A stretch of DNA of 56,270 bases from Bacteroidota bacterium (GCA_023393375.1 JAEWLI010000093.1:1-56270), one strand, 5' to 3'; counted from the stretch's first letter, positions 44,192-53,064 are shown. Program-made: numbers and translations. Notes: generated by a model not told the origin, from the sequence alone.

Positions 44192-44485
44192 GAGTTAACA
44201 ACGTAACCTTCCAGGTGATAAACTTGCTCGGTGAAAATACTAATTATTAGGGCAATTTGTCGGACTATATTATTAGATTGGATAAAACATCAACATAAAG
44301 TGGAAGAATCTTCCTCCTAATGGGTGGGCTGATAGATTTACTTATGTGAAATTAGCAACTACAATACTCTCGTACTATATTTTCTTTTTACATCTTTTAT
44401 TTACCCTCAATTTAGTTTCTATTTGAAATTCTTATATATGAAAAACATATGAGCATTGGTATTAACTAACTTATTTAAAAACATC
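44192..44485. other. intergenic region, nothing recognised
   Basis: The rest of the 339-base gap after the CoADR gene. AT-rich, without gene-quality frames, clear hairpins or a consensus promoter; the promoter of the secreted-protein gene at 44486 should lie here. Confidence 0.35.
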
Positions 44486-45307
44486 ATGAAAAAGTCACTA
44501 TTAATTATGTTGATGATTTTCACATCAACATACACATTTTCCCAAGTTATTGACACTAAAGATTACGATAAATATAATATTGAGACACTTCCCGTATTAT
44601 TTGTTGCCCCAGAAAGCGAAATAAATAATATTAAAGAAGAATTGGCAACGCTTGCTACCGGCTATTGGTTGAATGAAAATTTCAAAATAGTAACAAACGA
44701 AGAAGCTAAAGCTGCATTAAAAAACAAGGAAAATGTAGTCATAGCCGAGTTTCAGGGATGTTCCTATACGAATACCGGAATTAGTACCGGCAGGTCTGTG
44801 AACAGGTTTGTGTTGGAATATAAACGCAAAACAATTCTTTCCCTGTTAATTGAAGATCAAATTGGTAAGGCTGATGTAGTTTATGCGTTAAAAACCGCAC
44901 AATTCCTGATCCAAAACAGGCATAAATTCAAAAATCCTTATACTTGGAAAGAATCGCCTAAGTATTTTGGACAACAATTAAAACAAAAAACTCTTTTAGT
45001 CCCTCAGGAATATCTGGATAAAATGACAGCTGATGATATTAAGGCTGTGTATCCTTATCCGTTTGAAGTTGTAGATGAATCCACAATTACTGAGAAGGTC
45101 TTATCAGGAAGCGATGAATATCTGGCGATTAATTTTGGTAATTATCTATGGACCGATGGAAAAACATCTTCTATGAAGATAGTATATTCAATTAACGATG
45201 GTTCTATTGTAACCTATTCAATGGCTAAAATTTCATTTGGTTCTTCTGCATCTGGTCACACATTGAAAGACAAGGATTTTGAAATGTTCGTAAAAGAAAT
45301 AGAATAA
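44486..45307 (+). CDS. secreted protein of unknown function, 273 aa
   Basis: The signal peptide MKKSLLIMLMIFTSTYTFSQ (cleavage after FSQ is typical of this phylum) is followed by about 253 residues with no recognised domain. Features include two similar YPYPFEVVDESTI / LVPQEYLDKMTADDIKAV segments and a serine/glycine-rich end. The frame opens ten codons earlier at a TTG (44456), but the ATG at 44486 starts the signal peptide exactly. It stands alone. Confidence 0.7.
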   Translation: MKKSLLIMLMIFTSTYTFSQVIDTKDYDKYNIETLPVLFVAPESEINNIKEELATLATGYWLNENFKIVTNEEAKAALKNKENVVIAEFQGCSYTNTGISTGRSVNRFVLEYKRKTILSLLIEDQIGKADVVYALKTAQFLIQNRHKFKNPYTWKESPKYFGQQLKQKTLLVPQEYLDKMTADDIKAVYPYPFEVVDESTITEKVLSGSDEYLAINFGNYLWTDGKTSSMKIVYSINDGSIVTYSMAKISFGSSASGHTLKDKDFEMFVKEIE

Positions 45308-45553
45308 GTTTAATTGTCAGCATGTATTTCACTATATAGAGGTGTTTTATACCAATAATTCACCTCTATATGCATATCCTACAACAGTAAGCTATGTGGA
45401 TCAGAATTATTACCTGCACTGAATCAGCACTGAATTATCAAATAGAGAATGAAAAAGATCCTCACTTATTTCTTAATTTATGAATAAGCACTTTGATAAC
45501 TAATTATTTAGTTTTATTTTTAATAGGATTTTCTCACTTAAACCCTACTAATC

Positions 45554-46747
45554 ATGAAAACGTTTTTCACCTCATTGTTAATTCTCATTTCATTTTTTGG
45601 CTTTGCTCAAGATAAAGAAGGCATTCAATTTTTGGAAGTTGATAGTCTTGAATCGGTACTGAAACTGGCACAGGAGCAAAATAAACTGGTGTTTATGGAT
45701 TGTTACACCACATGGTGTGGTCCTTGCATTCATTTGACCAAAAACATATTTCCGCAAAAAGAGGTTGGGGATTATTTTAATGCCAATTTCATCAATGTGA
45801 AGTTTGATATGGAAAAAGGCGAAGGGATAGCCATTGCCAAAAAATATAATGTAAAAGCTTTTCCTACCTTGCTTTTTTTAGATGCTAATGGTGAAGTTGT
45901 CCACAAACAAATGGGTGCCGGAGATCAAAGCTATATTTTGAATATAGGGAAAACAGCTTTAGATCCCAACAGCAATTTTATGAGTATTAAAACCAAGTTG
46001 GAATCTGGAGATATCAATGCCGACTTGTTGACCAAATACATCAATTATGAAGGTACCAGTCCTCAGACTAACTTATGGGTAGATCAATATTTTAATTCAT
46101 TGGAAAAAGAACAACGTGTCTCTGCTGAATCATGGTCCATCCTCAAGGCAGGAGTAAATGAATTCAACAATAACCACTTTTATTTCATCATTCAAAATGA
46201 AAAAGCTTTTAAAGAGCTACTGGAAAACCCCAAAGAAGTAGATGACAAACTCATGCGGATATTTTCCAATGCATTAATGCAATTGAAGTCCCTGGAAAGA
46301 TTTGAGCATCCAATGATGAAAAAAGCCCTACTTTCCACCGAAATGCAAATGGCGCAAAGTGAATATTATCAAAAGAAGGAAAAAGAGCAATGGGAAAAAT
46401 TCATCAACTGCGCCCAAAAATTCTTCGAAGCTCATGAGCCAGAAGGGATGCTCTTAAATAACACGGCGTGGTTTGTTTATGAAAACTATAAGAAACATGA
46501 AGATTTGGCTTCCGTCAAATTAGCTGCAGAATGGGCAAAGAAAAGTGTAGAGATGGGAAAGAATAATTACAATCTTGACACTTATGCTGCCTTATTGTTC
46601 GATCTTGGAGATATAAAACAGGCAGTGGAACTTCAAAAAGAAGCAATGGCCCTGGTTGAAAAAACAGGGGATACCGCCATGATCCAGAATTATAAAGAAC
46701 GTATGGATAAATTTGAACAGGCTTTGCTTTCAGATTCCAGCAAGTAA
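45554..46747 (+). CDS. secreted thioredoxin-fold protein with C-terminal helical (TPR-like) region
   Basis: A 397-residue protein: signal peptide MKTFFTSLLILISFFGFAQ, thioredoxin domain (about 25-135) with active site WCGPC (C55, C58) in FMDCYTTWCGPCIHLTKNIF, a cis-proline region VKAFPTLLFLDANGEVV, then about 250 helical residues ending in a TPR-like pair (LAAEWAKKSVEMGKNNYNLDTYAALLF-type pattern). It probably reduces or isomerises disulfides in the periplasm. Similar thioredoxin-TPR proteins are frequent in Bacteroidota. Confidence 0.87.
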   Translation: MKTFFTSLLILISFFGFAQDKEGIQFLEVDSLESVLKLAQEQNKLVFMDCYTTWCGPCIHLTKNIFPQKEVGDYFNANFINVKFDMEKGEGIAIAKKYNVKAFPTLLFLDANGEVVHKQMGAGDQSYILNIGKTALDPNSNFMSIKTKLESGDINADLLTKYINYEGTSPQTNLWVDQYFNSLEKEQRVSAESWSILKAGVNEFNNNHFYFIIQNEKAFKELLENPKEVDDKLMRIFSNALMQLKSLERFEHPMMKKALLSTEMQMAQSEYYQKKEKEQWEKFINCAQKFFEAHEPEGMLLNNTAWFVYENYKKHEDLASVKLAAEWAKKSVEMGKNNYNLDTYAALLFDLGDIKQAVELQKEAMALVEKTGDTAMIQNYKERMDKFEQALLSDSSK

Positions 46748-46826
46748 TAGCTATACATGCTTCAACTTCATGATGATACTTCCTTTAGTTTTTCAAATGC
46801 TTGCAAATTTTCATGTATGAGAAGGA

Positions 46827-48245
46827 TTATTCCTTTCCAATGGAGTTGATCAACCCTTTGAAGATGATGGCATGCAATGGGTACACAGCATACCAATATA
46901 GCCTTCCCCACAACCCTTTTGGTCTGAATGTGGCGGTTTGATACAATCTGCCGTTGGAGGTTTTGAACTCCAACCATGCTTCACCGGGAAGTTTCATCTC
47001 TGCGAAAAGCAACAACCTCCCCTCGTCCCGATTGGCGAACAATACACGCCAGAAATCAATGGCATCGCCAACAGCAATTTTGTTTGGATTGCTGCGTCCC
47101 CTTCTTAAACCTACTCCACCATATAGTTTATCAATTATCCCTCTCCAAACCCATAGAAAGTTGGCAAAATACCAGCCTGTCTCCCCTCCTATTTTCCATA
47201 TTTTGTCTATACATTTTCCCCGGTCAGAAATGGGAATGCTCCTTTTATCGATAAAACAGCCATGTACCGGTACATTGATGAACGCTGAAAGGTTTTGATC
47301 GAACCTGCCGCTTATCAATGAATCCTTCCAACTGGAGATAATCTCGTTGGTTTCGATAGCCGCTAGTGTTCGCTGTAAAGCTGTTTCATAATCAGCGGGG
47401 GACACATTCAAGATATCTTGTAAATCATTGTTACGACAAATTACTTCTACATTCATGCTGCTCACCAATGCAGCTGCCAGTTTGTATGATGTGGCTGTGA
47501 TAAAGTAAAGCCAGTAAGAGGAAAGCCTTGGTGTCATCACCGGAATGATAAGGATCCATCGCTTCAAACCCCTTACCTTGGCATAGCCATAAAGCATTTC
47601 CTTGTAGGTAAGGATGTCGGGACCACCAATGTCGAAATCCCGGTCGAAGGTTTCTTTGCGGAAAAGCGATTGGTCCAGCATATCAATTACATCCCTGATA
47701 CCGATGGGTTGACACCTGGTTTTTAGCCATTTGGGAGCCACCATCACGGGAAGTTTTTCTACCAGGTCGCGAATGATTTCAAAAGAGGCACTTCCGGAAC
47801 CAATGATGATACCAGCGCGCAATGTAGTTAAGTGGTAGTTACCTTTAGCCAATTCCTCTTCTACCGATTTCCGTGAAGCCAAATGTTTGGATAACGATTG
47901 TTCATTCACAATGCCACTCAAATACACGACATGCTGTACGCGGGTTTGGTTGAGTGTTTCCCAAAAATTGGTAGCTGATAATAGTTCCTGAAGGTGGTAA
48001 TTGGAAGTGGAGGACATGGAATGCATGAGGTAATAAGCCCCATCAATGTCTGAAGGGATGTGTGAAAGGGAAGTTTTGTCCAAAAAATCAACTTCGATCA
48101 CTTGAATTTGGTTTTTGAACATTTCCGGAGGGGAAAAGCGGTTTTTGTCCCTGACACAACACACGACAGTATGCCCTCTTTTCACCAAGGCTGGTAAAAG
48201 TCTTTTCCCAATATATCCATTTGCCCCTGTCAGCAGTATTTTCAT
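46827..48245 (-). CDS. NAD(P)-binding SDR-like protein with C-terminal DUF2867 domain
   Basis: A 472-residue protein. N-terminal atypical short-chain dehydrogenase fold with MKILLTGANGYIGKRLLPALVKRGHTV and YLMHSMSS, VVYLSGIV, TTLRAGIIIGSGS; C-terminal DUF2867 region (about 320-472) with SIPISDRGKCIDKIWKIGGETGWYF and the tail GLWGRLYWYAVYPLHAIIFKGL. Function unknown; related proteins are called nucleoside-diphosphate-sugar epimerase-like. The frame extends 43 codons upstream, but the ATG at 48245 is the clear Rossmann start. Confidence 0.88.
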   Translation of the reverse strand: MKILLTGANGYIGKRLLPALVKRGHTVVCCVRDKNRFSPPEMFKNQIQVIEVDFLDKTSLSHIPSDIDGAYYLMHSMSSTSNYHLQELLSATNFWETLNQTRVQHVVYLSGIVNEQSLSKHLASRKSVEEELAKGNYHLTTLRAGIIIGSGSASFEIIRDLVEKLPVMVAPKWLKTRCQPIGIRDVIDMLDQSLFRKETFDRDFDIGGPDILTYKEMLYGYAKVRGLKRWILIIPVMTPRLSSYWLYFITATSYKLAAALVSSMNVEVICRNNDLQDILNVSPADYETALQRTLAAIETNEIISSWKDSLISGRFDQNLSAFINVPVHGCFIDKRSIPISDRGKCIDKIWKIGGETGWYFANFLWVWRGIIDKLYGGVGLRRGRSNPNKIAVGDAIDFWRVLFANRDEGRLLLFAEMKLPGEAWLEFKTSNGRLYQTATFRPKGLWGRLYWYAVYPLHAIIFKGLINSIGKE

Positions 48246-48356
48246 TGAGTTGATATTGTTGTAATTGGGATAGTAACAATGGTGGAATGTTTTTGATTGA
48301 AAACAAATAAATATTCTTTTGGAAAGATGGGGATAGGATTGACGAGAATGGATTAT

Positions 48357-48400
48357 AACCGCGAAGTACGCCAAGTTTTTGACGCTAAGGTCGCTGAGGT
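48357..48400. repeat. short CGCNAAG-type repeats beside the partial element
   Basis: Spaced motifs CGCGAAG, CGCCAAG, CGCTAAG and CGCTGAG in about 44 bases. Related motifs (CGCTAAG, CGCAAAA, CGCAAAG) stand at 41415-41447 before the full element, so both copies share this flank type. Confidence 0.5.
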
Positions 48401-48430
48401 GTAATTAGATTCTTTGCGCATTTACCCCCA

Positions 48431-48676
48431 TGTTGGTGTTTTCACCATAGCCGTCAACCTAAGACCCAAAGAAGCATTATCAATAGGTCAGGGTTCAGCC
48501 CTGACATTAATTTTGCATTGGGATTGTATCTAATCCACAACAGTATCACATAGGTAGCAGCGTCCAACCCCATCGGGGTTTCCTGTTTGTAGCCAATAGA
48601 TCATCAGCATATATAGCTCCATAGGTGCGACCTGATTTTTCATGAAGAACAATGCCTGTATTTTTTACCGCAAAGC
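48431..48676 (-). repeat. inverted partial copy (246 bases) of the element at 41834-42079
   Basis: Reading 48431-48676 gives the reverse complement of 41834-42079 with no gaps and about a dozen mismatches by eye, so roughly 95% identical; several differences are compensated or lie in loops of the palindromes. It begins with the same terminal TGTTGGTG and ends in TTTTTTACCGCAAAGC. The other half of the full element (41517-41833) is not present here, so this is a truncated or modular copy. Confidence 0.82.
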
Positions 48677-48699
48677 CAATTAGTTTAGGTACAAAAGCG

Positions 48700-48775
48700 A
48701 TTCTCCCAACTCCCTTTTTGTACTACGAACTATGAGCTATGAACTAACTTCAACAAGGAAACAAGGAACATTTCC
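48700..48775 (+). repeat. heptamer repeat block (CTAYGAR family) beside the partial element
   Basis: Contains CTCCCAACTCCC, then CGAACTA, TGAGCTA and TGAACTA in 7-base register (48726-48746), then CAAGGAA and CAAGGAA-like units. It adjoins the 246-base element copy and precedes the membrane protein gene. Confidence 0.65.
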
Positions 48776-48887
48776 CCCGATATTAAACTTGATTTTTTAT
48801 TGAATCCGTGTCATCAGTGTAATCTCTCTAATCCGGATTCAGACTTATTGAAATTTTCCCTATATTACCACTCAAATCAAAGTTCCC

Positions 48888-50438
48888 ATGACACTTGTAA
48901 AAGGCTTTCTTCGATCAAAACGGATCATGATCAACCGGCAATGGCTGCTGGCTGCATTTTTCATTTGTATACTAACTTCCTATTTCCTTTTCAAATTGTT
49001 TTACTACTTGTTGCATTCGTTCCGCATATTTACTCATTTTTTTGGTTATGAGGTCCTGGTAGAACTATCCCCAATGGAAAGTTTCTTTTATTCCCTCTTT
49101 TATGGATCAATAGCGGCAATAGTGGGTGTTTATTTTTTTATCCGGTTGTTGTTGGAAAGCTCACTTGACAGTAGGGACAAAATGAAGCGGTTCAGGATTA
49201 GGAATATTCTTACCGAGCAAGGATTTACTGTTTGGAATTTTCTTAATGCGTTCTCCCGGTTGGTGGTGTTATTTGGCTTTTTGTACATCTCACTACCACT
49301 GCAATTCGACTTCAATTTTATGGAGGAGTTATGGCTGGTACTGATCCTGATCCCAACTGTTATGTTCACCAACCTTTGGCCTATGTTGTTGAGGGCTATG
49401 GGAAAAAAAAGTTATAAATGGGTGCTCTACTCATTTTTTTATGTAATGGCTTTCAGCCTGATAGTTGCGTGGACAAATTATGGTTGGCCGCTAAACCTTG
49501 ATTCAAATTTTAAAAGTAATAGGGTTGAACATGTTTACAATCTCCGGGAACCGAATACTGAAAGTTTCCAAACAATCGAAAGGTATTACATGACCCCAGA
49601 TATTTATATAGTTTGGGATTCGACTGGTAATGAAAGACCTTTGTTTTTTTGGGATGATATTTACAATCCATTTCGAATTGAGGATGTTTCTGATCTTATT
49701 TCCCGGGAAATGAGTATGTGGAACGACTATAGCAGGAGTCAGATTACAGCAAATCTTCGTATTGATAAGCGTGTGAAACTAAAATATGTGAACGAACTTA
49801 AAGATGCTTTGAGACGGTCATATTTCCCCAGAATACAATATTCAACCGTTCCCCGGAATTCCAGTTATCCATTAGTACATCCACAAATAATATATTCAGG
49901 GATACCGTATTTTCTCAACCAATATTTTTCTCCTGAGCTTGAAAATTTCCTCGACTCAGTTGAAACCCTCGACCTTTCGAAGCACTTGGTTATATTGCCA
50001 AAAGAGTACAGGATCAGTCAGGTAAGGTCAGTAAACCGCTTTAAAATGGAGGTCTTTTCGGATAAGACGCTGATAAATGGACGGCTCATTACGAACCATG
50101 ACCTTCGTGAAGTGGTATACAGGTTTATCAAGAAATACTCTCCCAACTATGCCATAATTTTTGAGCCGGACGATGAAATAACTTATGAAAAATATATTCA
50201 ACATTTAGACCTGATCTATGCTGCTGTTGATAAGCTGCGCCATGAAATGTCATATGATCGTTATAGCCAGCCTTTTGATTTTCTCAGATACCAAGTTGAG
50301 TACCAAGAAATTATAACAAAATACCCGCTAAACTTAGTGGAATGGACCCCTCAGGAAAAACGGCTGATGGAATTGATAGAAAGGACAGGACGAAGAGCAA
50401 GGAGCGGAGGGCAAGGAGCACAGGGAATTAATAATTAG
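48888..50438 (+). CDS. membrane protein with an ExbD-like C-terminal region, 516 aa
   Basis: About five hydrophobic segments in the N-terminal 220 residues (near 20-45, 65-85, 120-140, 148-165, 175-195), followed by a soluble part of about 300 residues. Residues about 385-465 (KMEVFSDKTLINGRLITNHDLREVVYRF...YAIIFEPDDEITYEKYIQHLDLI) resemble the ExbD/TolR fold pattern, but this is weak and ExbD proteins normally have one membrane helix. The last 18 residues (RTGRRARSGGQGAQGINN) are encoded by a 7-base repeat block, so the original C-terminus probably ended near residue 496. Function unknown. Confidence 0.68.
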   Translation: MTLVKGFLRSKRIMINRQWLLAAFFICILTSYFLFKLFYYLLHSFRIFTHFFGYEVLVELSPMESFFYSLFYGSIAAIVGVYFFIRLLLESSLDSRDKMKRFRIRNILTEQGFTVWNFLNAFSRLVVLFGFLYISLPLQFDFNFMEELWLVLILIPTVMFTNLWPMLLRAMGKKSYKWVLYSFFYVMAFSLIVAWTNYGWPLNLDSNFKSNRVEHVYNLREPNTESFQTIERYYMTPDIYIVWDSTGNERPLFFWDDIYNPFRIEDVSDLISREMSMWNDYSRSQITANLRIDKRVKLKYVNELKDALRRSYFPRIQYSTVPRNSSYPLVHPQIIYSGIPYFLNQYFSPELENFLDSVETLDLSKHLVILPKEYRISQVRSVNRFKMEVFSDKTLINGRLITNHDLREVVYRFIKKYSPNYAIIFEPDDEITYEKYIQHLDLIYAAVDKLRHEMSYDRYSQPFDFLRYQVEYQEIITKYPLNLVEWTPQEKRLMELIERTGRRARSGGQGAQGINN

Positions 50439-50655
50439 TAATGGGTAATGAATAATTAAGGATAAAGGAACAAGGAACAAGCAATTTCGACTCTCCAACT
50501 TTCCAAATAATCAACTCCCCTTTTTGCTACGAACTATGAGCTATGAACTACGAGCTATTTCCCCAACTCACCAATTTACTACGAACTACTAACTATCAGC
50601 TACGAGCTATTTTCCCAGCTCTCCACCTTCACAAATACTCAACTTCCCTTTTTTT
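50383..50655 (+). repeat. large heptamer repeat block overlapping the 3' end of the membrane protein gene
   Basis: All units are 7 bases. 50383-50424: GGACAGG, ACGAAGA, GCAAGGA, GCGGAGG, GCAAGGA, GCACAGG. 50426-50460: AATTAAT, AATTAGT, AATGGGT, AATGAAT, AATTAAG. Then AAGGAAC twice, pyrimidine-rich units, and 50527-50613: CTACGAA, CTATGAG, CTATGAA, CTACGAG, CTATTTC, CCCAACT, CACCAAT, a 3-base slip, CTACGAA, CTACTAA, CTATCAG, CTACGAG, CTATTTT. The coding sequence stop (50436-50438) lies inside the block. Confidence 0.85.
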
Positions 50656-50730
50656 TTACTGCAATAAAAAATAATTTTTTCATGATTTTTTAGTACATTT
50701 ATGGAAATTCGACCTTAAAAATTAAACGCC

Positions 50731-51309
50731 ATGAAAAACATTTTTTATCTATTATGGATAGGGTTATTCCTATCAGTGATAACAAGTTCCTGTGAAGATG
50801 GACCGGAAGGTCCTCAAGGTCCTGCGGGTGAACAAGGGCTGCAAGGTGAACAAGGCCCAAAGGGCGATGAAGGCGACCCAGGAACAGCTAATGTGTTGTA
50901 TTCCGATTGGATCAATTTTAATACAGCTACCTGGAGAATGGTAACTGAATTCTCCCGGGTCACGCAATTATACGATATAGAAGAAAGTCAAATTACCGAC
51001 GAAGTGATGAACAGCGGGTTGGTCATGGTCTATATCAAATTTGGTGGTTCCCCAAACCCCCGTCCGTTGCCAATGACCGGATATATCAACACTTCAACTA
51101 AAGAACAATTAATCTGGTACCGATTGGCATTAGGCAAGATTATTCTGGTTTTTCACAACCTGAATGACAATGCTAACCCAGGAACCTTCGGGTCCGGCAA
51201 TCAATATCGGTATGTCATCATTCCTGGCGGCACACCTCTTTCCACCAATGGCAGGATAGGGAAAATGTCTTATGAAGATATTTGCAAATGGTATGGGATA
51301 CCGGAGTAA
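50731..51309 (+). CDS. collagen-like lipoprotein
   Basis: A 192-residue lipoprotein: signal MKNIFYLLWIGLFLSVITSSC with lipid Cys21, then a short collagen-type Gly-X-Y region (about residues 24-52; GPEGPQGPAGEQGLQG and GPKGDEGDPG), then a 140-residue C-terminal domain of unknown type. Short collagen stalks trimerise and hold a head domain off the surface in other bacteria; that is inference here. The gene lies alone between two heptamer repeat blocks, with a TACATTTA promoter-like box at 50694-50701. Confidence 0.82.
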   Translation: MKNIFYLLWIGLFLSVITSSCEDGPEGPQGPAGEQGLQGEQGPKGDEGDPGTANVLYSDWINFNTATWRMVTEFSRVTQLYDIEESQITDEVMNSGLVMVYIKFGGSPNPRPLPMTGYINTSTKEQLIWYRLALGKIILVFHNLNDNANPGTFGSGNQYRYVIIPGGTPLSTNGRIGKMSYEDICKWYGIPE

Positions 51310-51568
51310 GGCGGAGGGAATTAAAGCTCGTTGCTGATAGCTCATAGTAGGATGGTACTAAAGTTGGGGAATTAGCTATAAGGAACAAGGAGAAAGGAAA
51401 AAGGAACAGGCAATTTCGACTTTCCAACTTTCCAAATAATCAACTCTCCAATTTTGCTATGAGCTATCAGCTACGAACTAAGAGCTATTTCCCCAACTCT
51501 CCCATCTTCACAACTCCACAACTCTCCAATTTTGCTATGAACTACCAGCTATGAGCTACGAGCTAACT
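51308..51568 (+). repeat. heptamer repeat block after the collagen-like gene
   Basis: Starts on the stop codon of the gene (TAAGGCGGAGGGAATTAAAG). It runs through TAGCTCA, a GTTGGGGAA stretch, AAGGAAC units, AACTTTCCAAATAATCAAC pyrimidine-rich units, CTATGAG, CTATCAG, CTACGAA, CTAAGAG, CTATTTC, then ACTCTCC units and a second CTATGAA, CTACCAG, CTATGAG, CTACGAG run. TAGCTCA-type units are the reverse complement of the CTAYGAR family, so both orientations occur. Confidence 0.8.
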
Positions 51569-51672
51569 TGTCGCATATGCCCTTTTTATCGGCGTTTTCG
51601 CACCCTGTTTATATCATATAATCTGAGGAAATTTGTCCTATATTTTTTAGTCAACCTTAAAATACAAAAGCA

Positions 51673-52587
51673 ATGAAAAACAACTCAGAAAAAATTACAC
51701 CACACTTGTGGTTCGACAAGGAAGCCAAAGAAGCGGCTAATTTTTACGTATCTGTTTTTGGTAACAATTCGAAAATCAAAAGTACTACGGTAATACACAA
51801 TACGCCATCGGGTGATTGTGATATCGTATCGTTCGACGTCCTGGGGCATTCATTCATGTCTATCAGTGCTGGTCCACTTTTTAAGTTTAATCCTTCGGTA
51901 TCGTTTATGGTCAACTGTCGAACGGTAGAAGAAATTGATGGTTTTTGGAACCGGTTAGTCGAAGGCGGCTCAGTATTGATGCCAGTAGATAAGTACCCAT
52001 TTAGCGAACGCTACGGATGGCTGCAGGATAAATATGGGCTTTCCTGGCAGTTAATTGTTTCGGAGCCGGGAATAGAAATGCCCAGGATTATTCCGTCATT
52101 GCTATTCACAGATGATGTATATGGAAAAGCTGAGGAAGCGATCAAATATTATACTTCGATATTCAAGGAAGCGGAGTTAAAATCTATCTTCAGGTATGGA
52201 CCGGATCAACAACCAGATCAAGAAGATGCGGTCATGTATGCTGATTTTACCCTCCTCAACGGCCAGGTGTTTGCCGCAATGGATAGTGCCCGTGAGCATG
52301 GCTACGCCTTCAACGAAGCGATTTCTTTCATGGTGTCCTGTGACACACAAGAGGTGATTGACCACTATTGGGAAAATCTCTCTGCGGTTCCCGAAGCAGA
52401 ACAGTGCGGCTGGCTCAAGGATAAATATGGCTTATCGTGGCAGATCGTACCGGCAGCTATGGACCACATGATGACCAAAGGCACTCAGGATCAAGTAGAT
52501 AGGGTGACACAGGCTTTTATGAAAATGAAGAAGTTTGATATTGAGGCTTTGGAAGAAGCATACGAGCGGAAGGCGGAGCGTGTGTAG
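51673..52587 (+). CDS. double-domain VOC (PhnB-like) protein
   Basis: A 304-residue protein with two tandem PhnB-type vicinal-oxygen-chelate domains. Domain 1 (about 5-140) has TPHLWFDKEAKEAANFYVSVF and ERYGWLQDKYGLSWQLI; domain 2 (about 145-280) has FTDDVYGKAEEAIKYYTSIF and EQCGWLKDKYGLSWQIVP, showing internal duplication. Single-domain PhnB proteins are common in Bacteroidota; the substrate is unknown. The final ERKAERV is encoded by GCGGAAG/GCGGAGC repeat-like sequence, so the C-terminal tail may derive from the adjoining heptamer block. Confidence 0.87.
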   Translation: MKNNSEKITPHLWFDKEAKEAANFYVSVFGNNSKIKSTTVIHNTPSGDCDIVSFDVLGHSFMSISAGPLFKFNPSVSFMVNCRTVEEIDGFWNRLVEGGSVLMPVDKYPFSERYGWLQDKYGLSWQLIVSEPGIEMPRIIPSLLFTDDVYGKAEEAIKYYTSIFKEAELKSIFRYGPDQQPDQEDAVMYADFTLLNGQVFAAMDSAREHGYAFNEAISFMVSCDTQEVIDHYWENLSAVPEAEQCGWLKDKYGLSWQIVPAAMDHMMTKGTQDQVDRVTQAFMKMKKFDIEALEEAYERKAERV

Positions 52588-53064
52588 CAGGGCTGAGAGC
52601 ATGGGGCGGAGAGCTGAGGGCTGAGGGCGGAGAGCTGAGGGCGGAGAGCTGGGGGAATTAAAAATTAATAATGGGTAATGAATAATTGAGGAAAGCTCGT
52701 AGTTGATAGCTCATAGCTGGTAGCGAAATGGTACTATGTTGGGGAAGTTAGCTGTAAAGAGCAAGGGACAAGAGCTAGAAAAGCTGAGGGCAGAGGGCGG
52801 GGAGCATAGGGAATTAAAAATGAAAAATTGAGGAAAAAGGAACACAAGGAGCAAGGAAGGCTAAGGGCGGAGAGCGGAGAGCGGAGGGAAATAAAAGCCC
52901 ATAGTTGATAGCTCATGGTTCATAGCGGCATGGTACTATGTTGGGGAATTAGCTAAAAGGAACAAGGTGCAAGGAACAAGGATATTTCGACTTTCCAACT
53001 TCCGACTCTCCAATTTACTACTAACTACCAGCTAACTTTTTTCCCAACTCTCCAACTAAGTTCT
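52566..53064 (+). repeat. heptamer repeat block after the VOC gene, about 500 bases
   Basis: 52613-52654 is an exact 7-base series: GCTGAGG, GCTGAGG, GCGGAGA, GCTGAGG, GCGGAGA, GCTGGGG. It continues with AATTAAA and AATGGGT type units, reverse-strand TAGTTGA, TAGCTCA, TAGCTGG, TAGCGAA units, GCAAGGG/AAGGAAC units, a second GCNGAGG series around 52780-52890, further TAGTTGA/TAGCTCA units, and pyrimidine-rich ACTTTCC units to 53064. This accounts for the whole gap to the convergent lipoprotein gene. Confidence 0.85.

Noticed and set aside
46827..48374. 43-residue N-terminal extension of the SDR-DUF2867 protein
   Set aside because: The extension (MAYFAVIIHSRQ...) has no family resemblance, and the Rossmann motif starts exactly at the ATG at 48245.
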